From NCBI RefSeq assembly GCF_014133895.1, contig NC_050728.1, positions 372,001 to 436,000 on the forward strand: a stretch of 64,000 nt of DNA, in the 5' to 3' direction. This document shows, piece by piece, positions 27,502-35,588 of the stretch. Under the pieces are notes generated by a model. The model did not search any database and was not told where the DNA came from. It was given only the letters and a program-made list of their open reading frames with translations. This DNA comes from Torulaspora globosa (lineage: Eukaryota; Ascomycota; Saccharomycetes; Saccharomycetales; Saccharomycetaceae). Positions within the stretch are counted from its first letter, which is position 1. The number at the start of each line of letters is the position of its first letter. A program made the position numbers and the translations under genes.

Positions 27502-27921
27502 TCATTTGAAATTTACAAGGTTGCGCAAGAGCGAATCCACAAGACTACTACAATACAGCAAGTGCGCCTCGAAGCATTCTTCAAGACGAGAAGGGCTGCC
27601 AAAAACCGATTTGCAACCCTCTTCAGCTATCATCTTGTTACGAGCTGCCAATTGCGGCTGCAACTTGACTTTTGGACAGCCAAGTGACTGTGCCATAAAC
27701 ACAGGTTCCACTTGCTCCAAGAACTGCCACGTAATGTCATTGGAGATACGAACGAGTCATACCACTCTTTTGGGGCTTTAACAGTTTCAAAGACTGCTTA
27801 AGGAATATACATAGTATTGGAGCTGTGACACATCCGGGGAAGATCTGGCAAGATTGAGATCATCAGTTTGCAGGGACGATAAAATCAAATCCAGCGTTGA
27901 TTGGTGCTTGGAGACTGCCAT
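27502..27921 (-). pseudogene. Unidentified small gene, interrupted (intron or frameshifts)
   Basis: Not recognised. An ATG at 27921 opens MAVSKHQSTLDLILSSLQ and runs 43 codons to a stop; the same frame reopens downstream and codes for EQVEPVFMAQSLGCPKVK and on to LLRNLVNFK, stop at 27502. Two readings are possible. A: an 87-base intron 27810-27724 (donor GTATAT, weak branch-like CAATGAC, acceptor CAG), giving 110 residues. B: the middle also looks coding in the next frame (VFETVKAPKEWYDSFVS), so two opposite one-base shifts near 27795 and 27750 may have broken a 139-residue gene. It lies upstream of SUS1 in tandem and divergent from YSA1. S. cerevisiae has no gene I know of here. Confidence 0.4.
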
Positions 27922-28017
27922 ATTCACGTGTGTTGAGCTTCTCGATTGATCGTGCAATCTTCCTTGAAAGGTTTTGTTAAGTTAACTTACAGTTCTAAGA
28001 CAAAAACATTAAATGGT

Positions 28018-28725
28018 ATGATTTCACGAGTTAAGCTAGTTAAGCAGATTGTGCCATCGGTTAGGCTGTCTAGAATATTGGTTAGGAGTATGTCTGCGTC
28101 AAAGGGAAAACCTGAGCAAGCGAAGCTCTTAAAAGCTCGTAAGGCGGAGTCTGATGAGTGTAAGTGGATTGGTCTGGAGAAATTAACCTATCTGGATCCA
28201 AATGGTAACGAAAGAGAGTGGGATAGTGCTGTCCGTTTAACGAGAGGCAAAGGAGAAGTCGACGGGATTGGAATTCTCGCCATTCTAAAGTACAAAGATG
28301 GTACTCCTGACGAGATCCTGCTTCAGAAGCAATTTAGGCCACCAGTTGAGGGTGTTTGCATTGAAATGCCAGCTGGATTGATTGACGAGGGCGAGAGTAT
28401 TGCCACGGCTGCCTTAAGAGAGTTGAAGGAAGAAACGGGATATGTGGGCAAGATTGTGGCTCAAGGTCCCGTTGCGTTCAACGATCCCGGCTTCACCAAC
28501 ACCAATCTATCGTTGGTTACTATCGAGATCGATATGAGTGCCGAAGAAAATCTGGACCCGCAACCGAGCCTGGAGGACGGTGAGTTCATAGAGTGTTTTA
28601 AAGTGCCACTGAAAGATTTTGCAGACGAGATGGCAGCTCTCGACAAGCAGGGATATAAACTGGATGCGAGAGTTCAGAACGTCGCTCAAGGTATCCAATT
28701 AGCTAAAATATACAATATATTTTAA
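28018..28725 (+). CDS. YSA1: Nudix ADP-ribose pyrophosphatase Ysa1
   Basis: 235 residues (S. cerevisiae 231). Hydrolyses ADP-ribose and related nucleoside diphosphate sugars to AMP and sugar phosphate, limiting O-acetyl-ADP-ribose and reactive oxygen signalling. The Nudix box GLIDEGESIATAALRELKEETGYVG fits GX5EX7REUXEEXGU (given here as a pattern); EILLQKQFRPPVEGVCIEMPAG precedes it. Two in-frame starts: ATG 28018 adds MISRVKLVKQIVPSVRLSRI, a basic amphipathic presequence typical of mitochondrial import; ATG 28090 starts MSASKGKPEQAK, close to the conserved core. Both could be used. The next gene is a tRNA on the other strand. Confidence 0.93.
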   Translation: MISRVKLVKQIVPSVRLSRILVRSMSASKGKPEQAKLLKARKAESDECKWIGLEKLTYLDPNGNEREWDSAVRLTRGKGEVDGIGILAILKYKDGTPDEILLQKQFRPPVEGVCIEMPAGLIDEGESIATAALRELKEETGYVGKIVAQGPVAFNDPGFTNTNLSLVTIEIDMSAEENLDPQPSLEDGEFIECFKVPLKDFADEMAALDKQGYKLDARVQNVAQGIQLAKIYNIF

Positions 28726-28758
28726 CACTGTTTAGTTGTGCCTGTCTTTTATGACGCG

Positions 28759-28770
28759 AAAAAAAAAAAA
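28759..28770 (-). terminator. RNA polymerase III terminator of tRNA-Ser
   Basis: A run of twelve T residues on the minus strand, starting 2 bases after the tRNA discriminator base; the standard oligo-T terminator of RNA polymerase III. Confidence 0.9.
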
Positions 28771-28772
28771 TT

Positions 28773-28854
28773 CGACACCAGCAGGATTTGAACCAGCGCG
28801 GGCAGAGCCCAACAGATTTCAAGTCTGTCGCCTTAACCACTCGGCCATAGTGCC
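28773..28854 (-). tRNA. tS(UGA): tRNA-Ser (anticodon UGA)
   Basis: 82-base class II tRNA. Acceptor GGCACTA pairs with TGGTGTC (two G-T pairs) followed by discriminator G. The A box reads TGGCCGAGTGG, the anticodon stem-loop is CAGA-CTTGAAA-TCTG with anticodon TGA, a long variable arm (GGGCTCTGCCC) marks a serine tRNA, and the B box GGTTCGAATCC is intact. No intron. Length and sequence agree with S. cerevisiae serine tRNAs. Confidence 0.97.
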
Positions 28855-28970
28855 TGATACTCTGGGAATTTTTTTGACTAGAAGTCCGATTATGTCGGCT
28901 CACACTGTTCGCAAAGTTGCTTGATTAGACCTGAAGAGTTTAAGATCATCAATGATGCAGAGTGCTGTGA

Positions 28971-30479
28971 TTATTTAAGAGAATACTTTTGAATTGTATC
29001 TATGAACGACTCCCATTTCTCCGATGCTTCATATAAAGAGCAGTGAGCGATATCAGCTAGCGAGACATGATCTTCACTTACCACAAGCTGTATTGGATCT
29101 TCGCTATCATCCACTGGCTGATCTACATCCATCTTGTCTTGTGAAGCGATGTTAGGGATATTCGAATCCGCAGACTGTTGGCTAGTGACTGCTTTCGGAT
29201 TAGTTAAGATTTCATTCAAGGTAAACTGCTGGAATCCCTCATCTCTAAGCATGGTTGCTTCCGTGATACTGGGCCGCCTGTTCCCAGAGAAACGACGCCT
29301 TTTGTGACCACTAGACGCACTAGAACGTCTTGGTCGTGCGCCACTCATCACTCCCTGACCATCCTGCGCTTTCACTTCGTTTGCTATCTCAGAAGGTCCG
29401 AATAAAAGAGTGAGAACTGGTTGCAATACTTTTTGAGACCATTGCAACCAGTTCAATATTTCCAAAATCAGATTCAAATTGTCATTGCTTATATCAAAGG
29501 TTCGAAGGTTCATTAGTTTACCGTTGAAGTCATTGACAAGCTCAAATTTTGTGTTGAAAGCTGCGTTATTCTTACTGCTCTGAATGAGCTCGTTCAAATC
29601 GAACTTAGCAGAAGTTCTCTGTCCGTCACCCCCTCCACCATTGATAACCTGTATAAGATCATCTGGAATGAAATCTTGCGGAAACCAGCATGAGACCTCA
29701 TCACATAATATTTCCATCGCCAAAGAAATGCCACAGGTATAGTTTTCTGCTGACTCATTGATCCAGTCTTGACTGTCTTTTTTATATGTGAATTCGTACA
29801 GTCTCTGACGAGGATCCTTCGCTCTCGACAGGTATATCTTAGCTAGAAGTTCATTATCTTGGGCTCCTAAAACGTAAATTCCAAACCTGTTGTGTAGATT
29901 GGCATGGACTCTAAATGGAGCAGAGTTCGCCTCAAAGTAATGGCGAATGAACTGCGCCAGCTCTGTATGATACTTGAACAGATCCATCTTACCAGAGTAC
30001 GCCCCCTGCCCACCCGTCTCAACGGCTGTAGTAACATTAGTGCCATTAGCATTGGTGCTCCCATTGGAAGCATCAATGTCAATATTGGAAAAAGTATCCA
30101 ATAAATGCAGATATTTCAGGTTATGGTGAAACTCATGTAAATCGTGGTACTGAGTCAATGAATTCAGCAAGATGTTACCACTCGCGCTCTCATTATTCTC
30201 ATGATCCACATAATAGTTAAAATTGTCGAAATTGGAGGCCAGCACCAACTTAACGTCTGTGACCTTCCCTTTCTCCTTAGCAAAATCGATGTCGATAACT
30301 ATAATTTTAGATGCGGCAGACAACCTGGAAACGTCCGACTCCACGTCTTCGATAAAGGACTCAAGACCAAGCGTCTGGCACAGCTTTGTTATATTGTCCA
30401 GCTTCACAGAGCCCGACTTATAGTCCTGAAATAGTTGGATAATCTCATCTAGTCTTTCATCATAGGAATCCGAGCTCAT
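28971..30479 (-). CDS. MED1: Mediator subunit Med1
   Basis: 502 residues (S. cerevisiae 566). Middle-module subunit of the Mediator complex that relays activator signals to RNA polymerase II in the nucleus. The family match is clear from the N-terminus (LDEIIQLFQDYKSGSVKLDNIT, LCQTLGLESF, ASKIIVIDIDFAK, LVLASNFDNF) through GKMDLFKYHTELAQFIR, YGIYV-like FGIYVLG, WINESAENYTCGISLAMEI and FDISNDNLNLILEILNWLQWS to the tail KRPSITEA-like RRPSITEATMLRDEGFQQF and LQLIVSEDH-like IQLVVSEDHVSLADI. Glycine/asparagine linkers are shorter than in S. cerevisiae. Divergent from SPE3 as in YPR070W-YPR069C. Confidence 0.94.
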   Translation of the reverse strand: MSSDSYDERLDEIIQLFQDYKSGSVKLDNITKLCQTLGLESFIEDVESDVSRLSAASKIIVIDIDFAKEKGKVTDVKLVLASNFDNFNYYVDHENNESASGNILLNSLTQYHDLHEFHHNLKYLHLLDTFSNIDIDASNGSTNANGTNVTTAVETGGQGAYSGKMDLFKYHTELAQFIRHYFEANSAPFRVHANLHNRFGIYVLGAQDNELLAKIYLSRAKDPRQRLYEFTYKKDSQDWINESAENYTCGISLAMEILCDEVSCWFPQDFIPDDLIQVINGGGGDGQRTSAKFDLNELIQSSKNNAAFNTKFELVNDFNGKLMNLRTFDISNDNLNLILEILNWLQWSQKVLQPVLTLLFGPSEIANEVKAQDGQGVMSGARPRRSSASSGHKRRRFSGNRRPSITEATMLRDEGFQQFTLNEILTNPKAVTSQQSADSNIPNIASQDKMDVDQPVDDSEDPIQLVVSEDHVSLADIAHCSLYEASEKWESFIDTIQKYSLK

Positions 30480-30936
30480 TTTAAACTGAATCTGTTGATT
30501 TCTACGTAAGATAAGTCTTGTTCAATGGGCGATTTACGTTATTTCACTTAGCGCATATTGCCTTTAAGCAGTGAACAGAAGCTACATCTGGTAGCGTACA
30601 ATCAAAGACCAGTGTATCTCAGCACCCAAATTATTTCATTATATAAACGACAGCTGTAAAACACATCTTGATCGCTGAGAAGTGCTTAGACTATTCTTAC
30701 AGTAAAAAGTCATTAGATTAAAGTTGGAACTGCAAGAGAGAACATCTAACTTTCGCTGCAACTCAGCAGGAGTTCAGAATCAAATCTGCTGGTAATAGTA
30801 GAATTTTTCGACATCTTTTTCTTATAGTGCTTGATTGACTGAGCTTTATCAATACAAATGGCATTACTACCACTGAACAAATTTTGCAATTACAACAAGA
30901 GTCACTGCAAGTAACAAAGATAGCAAGAAAGATCCC
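30480..30936. promoter_or_regulatory. MED1-SPE3 divergent promoter
   Basis: 457 bases. A/T-rich stretches such as TTATATAA near 30639 are candidate core promoter elements. No gene, repeat or RNA was seen. Confidence 0.45.
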
Positions 30937-31824
30937 ATGTCTGGTCAGGAAATTACCCACCCCACTATTGTCGACGGCTGGTTCAGAGAGATCTCTGATA
31001 CTATGTGGCCAGGCCAAGCCATGACGTTGAAAGTCGATAAAGTCTTGCACCATGAGAAATCGAAATACCAGGATGTCTTGGTCTTCAAATCCACCGATTA
31101 TGGTAACGTGCTGGTCTTGGATAACGTGATTCAAGCCACCGAGCGTGATGAGTTCTCATACCAAGAGATGATTTCTCATCTGGCTCTGAACTCTCATCCA
31201 AACCCAAAGAAAGTGCTTGTTATCGGTGGTGGTGACGGTGGTGTCTTGAGAGAAATTGTGAAACATGAGCTGGTGGAGGAAGCCTGGTTATGTGACATTG
31301 ACGAGGCTGTCATCAACGTCTCCAAGAAATACTTGCCTGAAATGTCCGCTTCGTACTCTCATCCAAAGGTCAAAACGTACATTGGTGATGGGTTCCAATT
31401 CTTAAGGGACTACCAAAATACTTTTGATGTGATCATTACTGATTCTTCTGATCCAGAGGGTCCTGCTGAAACTTTGTTCCAAGAGGAGTACTTCAAGCTG
31501 CTAAATAGCGCTCTAACTGAAAAGGGTGTGATCACTACCCAAGCTGAAAGCATGTGGATTCACTTGCCTATCATTAAGGATTTGAAGAAAGCTTGTAGCG
31601 CTGTTTTCCCGGTCGCTGAGTATGCCTACACTACCATCCCAACATATCCAACGGGTCAAATCGGCTTCATGGTATGCTCTAAGGATAAGGAGGCTAACGT
31701 CAAGAAGCCATTGCGCCAGTTGTCTGACGAAGAGGAATCAAAGTTGTACAGGTACTACAACAAGAGAATCCACGAAGCTTCATTCGTGCTACCTACCTGG
31801 GTTGCCAAAGAATTGAACAACTAG
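30937..31824 (+). CDS. SPE3: Spermidine synthase Spe3
   Basis: 295 residues (S. cerevisiae 293). Transfers the aminopropyl group of decarboxylated S-adenosylmethionine to putrescine. Family signatures: [37 protein letters not shown] (the putrescine-side region), the nucleotide-binding [18 protein letters not shown], and the catalytic aspartate in [16 protein letters not shown] 30937 gives the usual start MSGQEITHP. Tandem with HOS1, as in YPR069C-YPR068C. Confidence 0.97.
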   Translation: MSGQEITHPTIVDGWFREISDTMWPGQAMTLKVDKVLHHEKSKYQDVLVFKSTDYGNVLVLDNVIQATERDEFSYQEMISHLALNSHPNPKKVLVIGGGDGGVLREIVKHELVEEAWLCDIDEAVINVSKKYLPEMSASYSHPKVKTYIGDGFQFLRDYQNTFDVIITDSSDPEGPAETLFQEEYFKLLNSALTEKGVITTQAESMWIHLPIIKDLKKACSAVFPVAEYAYTTIPTYPTGQIGFMVCSKDKEANVKKPLRQLSDEEESKLYRYYNKRIHEASFVLPTWVAKELNN

Positions 31825-31990
31825 AGAGCTCTGCAAATATTCTTAAGTAGCACGTACTTTCTCTGCAATCCTTTGACCAGCGTCTGAAAGGCATTTTGGT
31901 AGCATCTAGCACAAGGTTGATAATTAGCTGGTACAGACTGTAAGTTTGTATGGAAAATTTCTGAATAGATGTCAGTCAAAATGCCAATTG

Positions 31991-33397
31991 ATGGTAAAGA
32001 CAGTGATTTCTACGTCTGAATTCCAGGCACAAGTGTCAGATCTCCTACCCTGCAACAAATGTAGAAAATCGCAGCTAACTCATGCTTTGATCCAGAGCTT
32101 TTCGCTACTTGATGGATTCGATAAGATAATTCGCTATCCGATCTGCTCGAAGAAAGATATCCTTCAATTCCACACAGCTGCGTATGCTGACGCAATTCTG
32201 AATGAGCGACTGAATAGGGTTTTGCCATCAGCTGAGGACGAATCAGAATGGTCTCAGCTTCCGGACTTGGCCAGCTGCTGGAATGGCAGAGAAACCAACC
32301 GAAGTGCCTGGTTCGAATCAAGGTTGAAGTTGTATTCCAAATTCAAAGCTGCTGAAAAGACTGCAATAGTGGTTTCAAGAAAACGGTCTGCTTGGGATGC
32401 TTTGCTGGAAGACGATAGTCATGGTGAAGATTATGGAGAGGACAAGAAAATTGATCCAGAAGATCTGAAAAAGTACAACCTGGAGGGCGACTGCCCGATG
32501 TTCTCGTACCTACCGATGTATTGTCAAGTCGTTACAGGCGCCACTTTAGCTCTTGCAGACGAAGCTGTCAGAGGAGAGAAATCGATCAGCATCAATTGGG
32601 ATGGCGGCAGGCATCATGCCTTCAAGCAGAAAGCCAGTGGTTTCTGCTACGTAAATGACATTGTTCTACTCATACAGAAGCTTAGAAGCCAAGGTTTCGA
32701 AAGTATAAGTTACGTGGATTTCGATTTGCATCATGGCGACGGCGTGGAGAAAGCTTTTCAGTACTCCAAGCATGTACAAACAATCTCTTTGCATATGTTT
32801 GAGGCTGGCTTCTTTCCCGGTACGGGTTCTTTGCAGAACAACTCAAGAGGAAGTAATGTGGTGAATATACCCCTTTTACATGGGTTGGACGATATGCTCT
32901 TGGATCAACTGGTTGGGAAGCTTGTCAAACCACTGCTGAAAAAGCATAGACCTGAGGCCTTAATAATTCAGTGCGGCGGCGACGGTCTCATGGGCGACGG
33001 ATTCAACGAATGGCAGCTTTCTATTCGGCAATTAGCGAAATGCATTGTAAATTTAGCAAGCTTATTTGAGAATGTTCCTGTGTTTCTGCTTGGCGGCGGA
33101 GGGTACAATGAGACCTTAATGAGTCGATTCTACGCTTATCTGACTTACAAGATTTTGAGAAAGTTCAGCTTAAAGCAGATCCCCAATTTTGATTTTGATA
33201 CTGACGCATTGATTCCAGACCATGAGTTCGTGGAGGCTTACGCCCATGAGGGTTACAAGTTTTGGGCATACGAACAAGAAGGTGGCCTAAGAAAGAAGCA
33301 TTTGAAGAATGACAATAACCCAGAATTACTAACGTTACTGCAAAATCACTATAACGTGAAACTTGACTCAGATGACAACATCTCAGAGAATTCATGA
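31991..33397 (+). CDS. HOS1: Class I-type histone deacetylase Hos1
   Basis: 468 residues (S. cerevisiae 470). Zinc deacetylase; in S. cerevisiae it removes acetyl groups from cohesin Smc3 after anaphase and from histones. The ATG at 31991 begins MVKTVISTSEFQAQVSDLLPC, matching the family; no earlier in-frame ATG exists. Active-site features: WDGGRHHAFKQKASGFCYVND with paired histidines, the zinc-binding DFDLHHGDGVEKAF, IQCGGDGLMGD, and LLGGGGYN. An acidic insertion (about 130-160) separates the N-terminus from the catalytic core. Convergent with ALG1, stops 23 bases apart. Confidence 0.95.
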   Translation: MVKTVISTSEFQAQVSDLLPCNKCRKSQLTHALIQSFSLLDGFDKIIRYPICSKKDILQFHTAAYADAILNERLNRVLPSAEDESEWSQLPDLASCWNGRETNRSAWFESRLKLYSKFKAAEKTAIVVSRKRSAWDALLEDDSHGEDYGEDKKIDPEDLKKYNLEGDCPMFSYLPMYCQVVTGATLALADEAVRGEKSISINWDGGRHHAFKQKASGFCYVNDIVLLIQKLRSQGFESISYVDFDLHHGDGVEKAFQYSKHVQTISLHMFEAGFFPGTGSLQNNSRGSNVVNIPLLHGLDDMLLDQLVGKLVKPLLKKHRPEALIIQCGGDGLMGDGFNEWQLSIRQLAKCIVNLASLFENVPVFLLGGGGYNETLMSRFYAYLTYKILRKFSLKQIPNFDFDTDALIPDHEFVEAYAHEGYKFWAYEQEGGLRKKHLKNDNNPELLTLLQNHYNVKLDSDDNISENS

Positions 33398-33420
33398 CTG
33401 CAGCAAACACATCCCTGATT

Positions 33421-34770
33421 TCATTGAATGATTTTTAGCTCCCCGATTGCTGATTCCCAGCTCGAATTCCACCTATTCTCCGCTTCTATTAGTGCTCCTT
33501 TTCTTAGAGTTTTGTAAATTTCAGAGTCCTTTACCGCAAATATCAAACTCTCATGCAGTTCCCTCCTGTCGATAAACTTCAGTCCATTAACATTATGCTG
33601 GAGCAGCTCATCCAGCACTGGATAATTTGAAGCAATCACGGGAAGTCCGGATCCAAGCATGTCGAGTATTTTCATCGGAAGATCAAGTCCTGAGCTAGAT
33701 GTATGTAGCGAGACCCCATAATCGCAAAGTCGAAGGAGCTTAGGATAATCTTCGGCCGATAACCACAGGAACTCAACCTTACAGCGATGCCACTCGTAAG
33801 CCATCACCTGGTCTACGTACTTTTGTTTCAAAGGCCCTTTGCCGGTTATAAAGCACATAATTCTTGGAAGTTCTTGATCGAACTTCTCATAGGAGTTCTC
33901 GTAGATCTTCAGCGCTCCCAAAAGAACACCGATGTCTTCATCAGCGGTGAACGAAGTAGAAGTCACGATGAGCTTGTCACCCTTTTTGATGTCGAAGTCA
34001 GAAGGAAGGAGATCCTTAATAAACGACTCTGTCTTCAACATGCGATCTCTATCGCAGGTTTCCGGTAAAGGTTGAAATTGAGCCGCGGGACGATCGTATA
34101 GGACCGCTATCCTCTTTGAACTCAACCCAAAACTGTTCACCAAGTAATTTTTCATGGCTTTCGTCACAGTCAGGTTATAAGTTGCAAACTTCGCAAACAG
34201 GCGCTCGACAATGTAATGAATCACTATGATAGGATGCCAAAAGGACCCGCCAAACTTCATTTGCAGAATAGAATAGCCCAAGTTGTGCCAGTCGATTATC
34301 AGCTTGCAACCGGTAAACCGATAAAGCATTGCCAGCGGTAGGATCGGGATCGTCGGTGGATTCTGCATCAACAGATAATCGCTCCCGCGGAGTTCCCACA
34401 ACTGTCTAGTAATGGCAAAGATCTGCAGAGCCACCTTACGAACCATTGAAAGAAGCTTAGAACCGTTTCTTCCTCGGTAAGTTGGAATTGCATGCACTGT
34501 GATGTTGGGATCTTCGACTATTGACCTGGGGAGGGCATCCTCAACGTATCCACAGAATTCAACTTGCCATCCATGTTCGCTGAAGCTCAATGCGTGGTAG
34601 CACATCCGGGGGGAATGGCCAATGTCCCCCAGCACATACAGAATTACCCTTTTCTTCGTAGATCGGTTACCATAAAGTAAATACGGGATCAGAATGTACC
34701 CAAGGAGAGGTACCGTCAAATAAACAGCGATCAGAAGGGACACCCACTTGAGATGGCTTTCCTCAATCAT
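33421..34770 (-). CDS. ALG1: Beta-1,4-mannosyltransferase Alg1
   Basis: 449 residues (same as S. cerevisiae). Adds the first mannose from GDP-mannose to GlcNAc2-PP-dolichol on the cytosolic face of the ER, an essential step of N-glycosylation. An N-terminal membrane anchor (WVSLLIAVYLTVPLLGYILIPYLL) is followed by LGDIGHSPRMCYHALS, IIDWHNLGYSIL, a GT-B fold with TSFTADEDIGVLL and the sugar-nucleotide site DYGVSLHTSSSGLDLPMKILDMLGSGLPVIA. ATG 34770 is preceded by TTG, not ATG. Divergent from CMD1 as in YBR110W-YBR109C. Confidence 0.96.
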   Translation of the reverse strand: MIEESHLKWVSLLIAVYLTVPLLGYILIPYLLYGNRSTKKRVILYVLGDIGHSPRMCYHALSFSEHGWQVEFCGYVEDALPRSIVEDPNITVHAIPTYRGRNGSKLLSMVRKVALQIFAITRQLWELRGSDYLLMQNPPTIPILPLAMLYRFTGCKLIIDWHNLGYSILQMKFGGSFWHPIIVIHYIVERLFAKFATYNLTVTKAMKNYLVNSFGLSSKRIAVLYDRPAAQFQPLPETCDRDRMLKTESFIKDLLPSDFDIKKGDKLIVTSTSFTADEDIGVLLGALKIYENSYEKFDQELPRIMCFITGKGPLKQKYVDQVMAYEWHRCKVEFLWLSAEDYPKLLRLCDYGVSLHTSSSGLDLPMKILDMLGSGLPVIASNYPVLDELLQHNVNGLKFIDRRELHESLIFAVKDSEIYKTLRKGALIEAENRWNSSWESAIGELKIIQ

Positions 34771-34990
34771 CAAACAAGTTCAATGGCCCTCAATGGCTCC
34801 TAATGGCCTCGAGTTGGTCTTCTCAAGCTCGATCTCTTATAGCCTGCGATGAGCTGTGCTAACGTAGAAAGTGATTAGCACACAGCCTTAAAGGACCATC
34901 AACCAGAGTGAGATTAACAACGTTGAAGACTGCAGCTACAAGAGTACTAGTAGGACGTTTGATTGCATTTCAGAAGTGTTAATCGCCAGT

Positions 34991-35434
34991 ATGTCTTCCA
35001 ATTTGACTGAAGAACAGATAGCCGAGTTCAAAGAAGCCTTTGCTTTGTTCGATAAGGACAACAATGGCTCGATTTCATCGAGCGAATTAGCCACCGTTAT
35101 GAGGTCTTTGGGTCTGTCACCTAGTGAAGCTGAAGTGGCAGATCTGATGAATGAGATCGACATTGATGGTAACCATAAAATCGAGTTTAGTGAATTCTTG
35201 GCGCTAATGTCTCGTCAGTTGAAATCCAATGACTCTGAACAAGAGCTGTTGGAAGCGTTCAAAGTGTTTGACAAGAATGGCGATGGTCTGATTTCTGCAG
35301 CAGAGCTAAAACATGTTTTGACCTCGATCGGTGAAAAGTTAACTGATGCCGAGGTGGATGACATGCTGAGGGAGGTGAGCGATGGCTCTGGAGAGATCAA
35401 CATTCAGCAATTCGCAGCTTTGCTATCCAAATGA
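34991..35434 (+). CDS. CMD1: Calmodulin
   Basis: 147 residues, the S. cerevisiae Cmd1 length. Calcium sensor that also works calcium-independently at the spindle pole body (Spc110) and with Myo2. EF-hand loops: [24 protein letters not shown] and [12 protein letters not shown] keep the acidic ligands; the fourth region ([11 protein letters not shown]) has lost residues and cannot form a normal loop, as in other Saccharomycetaceae calmodulins. ATG 34991 starts [17 protein letters not shown]. Confidence 0.97.
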   Translation: MSSNLTEEQIAEFKEAFALFDKDNNGSISSSELATVMRSLGLSPSEAEVADLMNEIDIDGNHKIEFSEFLALMSRQLKSNDSEQELLEAFKVFDKNGDGLISAAELKHVLTSIGEKLTDAEVDDMLREVSDGSGEINIQQFAALLSK

Positions 35435-35588
35435 TTCCGCTAGGCGCTATTGGCATGGCTCCAATGAACTATAGGCCCTGTGACGAATGTTTGGCTTTAC
35501 CTGTGATAGGGTGTGAACCGGGCGTGCGGCTAACAAAGTTTGTATAGAAGTCATCAATAAATAGACGGGTATAATTCTAATCTGCTGG

